Origin: Lithodes maja
Taxonomy: Eukaryota; Arthropoda; Malacostraca; Decapoda; Lithodidae
Assembly (NCBI GenBank): GCA_037953745.1
Contig: JBAKBP010006580.1
Coordinates: 44,930-108,929, forward strand
Direction of reading: 5' to 3'
DNA length: 64,000 nt
Shown: positions 63,288 through 64,000 of the stretch, one piece after another
How the letters are laid out: every line of letters starts with the position of its first letter
Numbering within the stretch: the first letter of the stretch is position 1
Program-made: the position numbers and the translations under genes
The notes under the pieces: generated by a model
Told to the model about the DNA's origin: nothing
The model's input: the letters and a program-made list of their open reading frames with translations, nothing else
Databases searched by the model: none

Positions 63288-64000
63288 TACAGTCAACCCT
63301 CGAATGTGCGGACTAATAGGGGGGGACCCTTGTCCGCACATTGAAAAAGTCCGGACATTGGAAATACATAAGGAAAAAAAAAAAAAAAAAAGGGAAGGAT
63401 ATTCCCGCCGCTGTAGGCCTACTCCCTCCCCTCCCCGTCCTGGCCTCAACCCCGACCCTGTTACTGTGATGATGTTGATAAGCCTTATGCTACACCCTAT
63501 TGATAATGCAAAACTATTTAACACATTTAAAAGTGTATGTTATTTGGTCTATATAATCTGTGAATCATTTCCGATATGATGGAATTAAAGAACACATTTT
63601 TCCACCAACTCATTATCAGCAAAAATGACACAAATGTCAATTAAAAATATGTTACAATATTTCCCAATCAATTTGTGTAGGCACACTTTCAAGGCGAAAA
63701 TAAACCGTGGGAAAAAAAAAACAATACAGTAAATAAATAAAATAAAATCTGACGCTCGGAACTCGAAGACGGGGGAATATTTGTTGTTGACTGGATCTTA
63801 TTTCTTGTTTATGTGCTGGAAGGATATTATATTTTTCAATTCCATCGCATTAGAAATTATTCAAAGATTACCAAAAGTCCAAATAAGACATAGTTATGTT
63901 AATGTATAAGGGAGTTACGTAGATGCATTAGAGAGATAGATAGATAGAAAGAGAGAGTTGCAGAGGGGGAGTGAGCGATAAACACGAACTATTATGAGAC
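63288..64000. mobile_element. pogo-type MITE, left part (runs off window)
   Basis: After TA at 63288-63289, starts CAGTCAACCCTCGAATGTGC. Interior matches 41160-41800 (gtaggcctactccctcccct; tgctggaaggatattatatt). Right end outside the window. Confidence 0.85.

Noticed and set aside
1..64000. Integrated viral genome or prophage-like block
   Set aside because: All larger frames are explained by retrotransposons, DNA transposons or host exons; no capsid, polymerase B or packaging genes were seen.

Overview
The window looks like one intron-rich, repeat-packed stretch of an animal nuclear genome, most likely an arthropod and perhaps a decapod crustacean. Reasons: spliced exons with GT/AG borders, tRNA-headed SINEs with polymerase III boxes, Penelope-like, RTE and PHD-type LINE elements, many TTAA piggyBac MITEs, and a few interstitial TTAGG-like units. 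The taxon is inference. There are no bacterial-style operons, no rRNA and no convincing functional tRNA gene.

Backbone. One host gene appears to run along the + strand for at least 53 kb: a candidate first exon at 8648, then exons at 13432-13925, 45075-45286, 59597-59768 and 61801-62028, ending on a clear donor so that it continues beyond the window. Exons 2 to 5 have compatible splice phases. The introns are filled with transposons.

Layout. 1-7841: a Ty3/gypsy-type LTR retrotransposon on the minus strand whose integrase lies before its reverse transcriptase (Gmr1-like order), split at a TTAA site by a piggyBac element (1051-3051). 9.4-13.4 kb: an (AAC)n SINE, a LINE fragment, a Penelope-like element (PLE) and a MITE. 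13.9-21.5 kb: intron 2 begins, with tRNA-SINE pieces, a PLE 3' fragment inside an inverted repeat, TTAA and TA MITEs and a local duplication. 21.5-24.6 kb: a Tigger/pogo transposon with a frameshifted, repeat-expanded transposase. 24.6-33.9 kb: tRNA-like tandem repeats and a minus-strand RTE copy broken by three later insertions. 33.9-41.1 kb: a PLE copy broken by MITEs, an RTE-derived non-autonomous element and a nine-unit tRNA-like tandem array. 41.1-45.1 kb: pogo-type element, a perfect 55-bp hairpin, SINE, PLE 3' end, MITEs and exon 3. 45.4-54.5 kb: a tRNA-SINE split by a LINE, itself split by two MITEs, a SINE and a second LINE copy with a long open frame. 54.7-59.0 kb: a pogo-type element split by an intact full-length RTE element. 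59.6-62.0 kb: exons 4 and 5 around a foldback transposon. 62.0-64.0 kb: intron and the start of another pogo-type element.

How parts relate. The (AAC)n LINE and SINE share their 3' ends, the classic sign that the LINE machinery moves the SINE. The RTE shares its (ATAG)n tail with short non-autonomous elements at 13.97 and 37.9 kb. The TTAA MITEs share end sequence with the piggyBac element at 1-3 kb. Target duplications let most insertions be ordered in time. The most notable observations are a 2A ribosome-skipping motif joined to a PHD finger in the LINE, the permuted Ty3/gypsy pol, tandem tRNA-like arrays in two diverged families, and the perfect hairpin at 42.4 kb.
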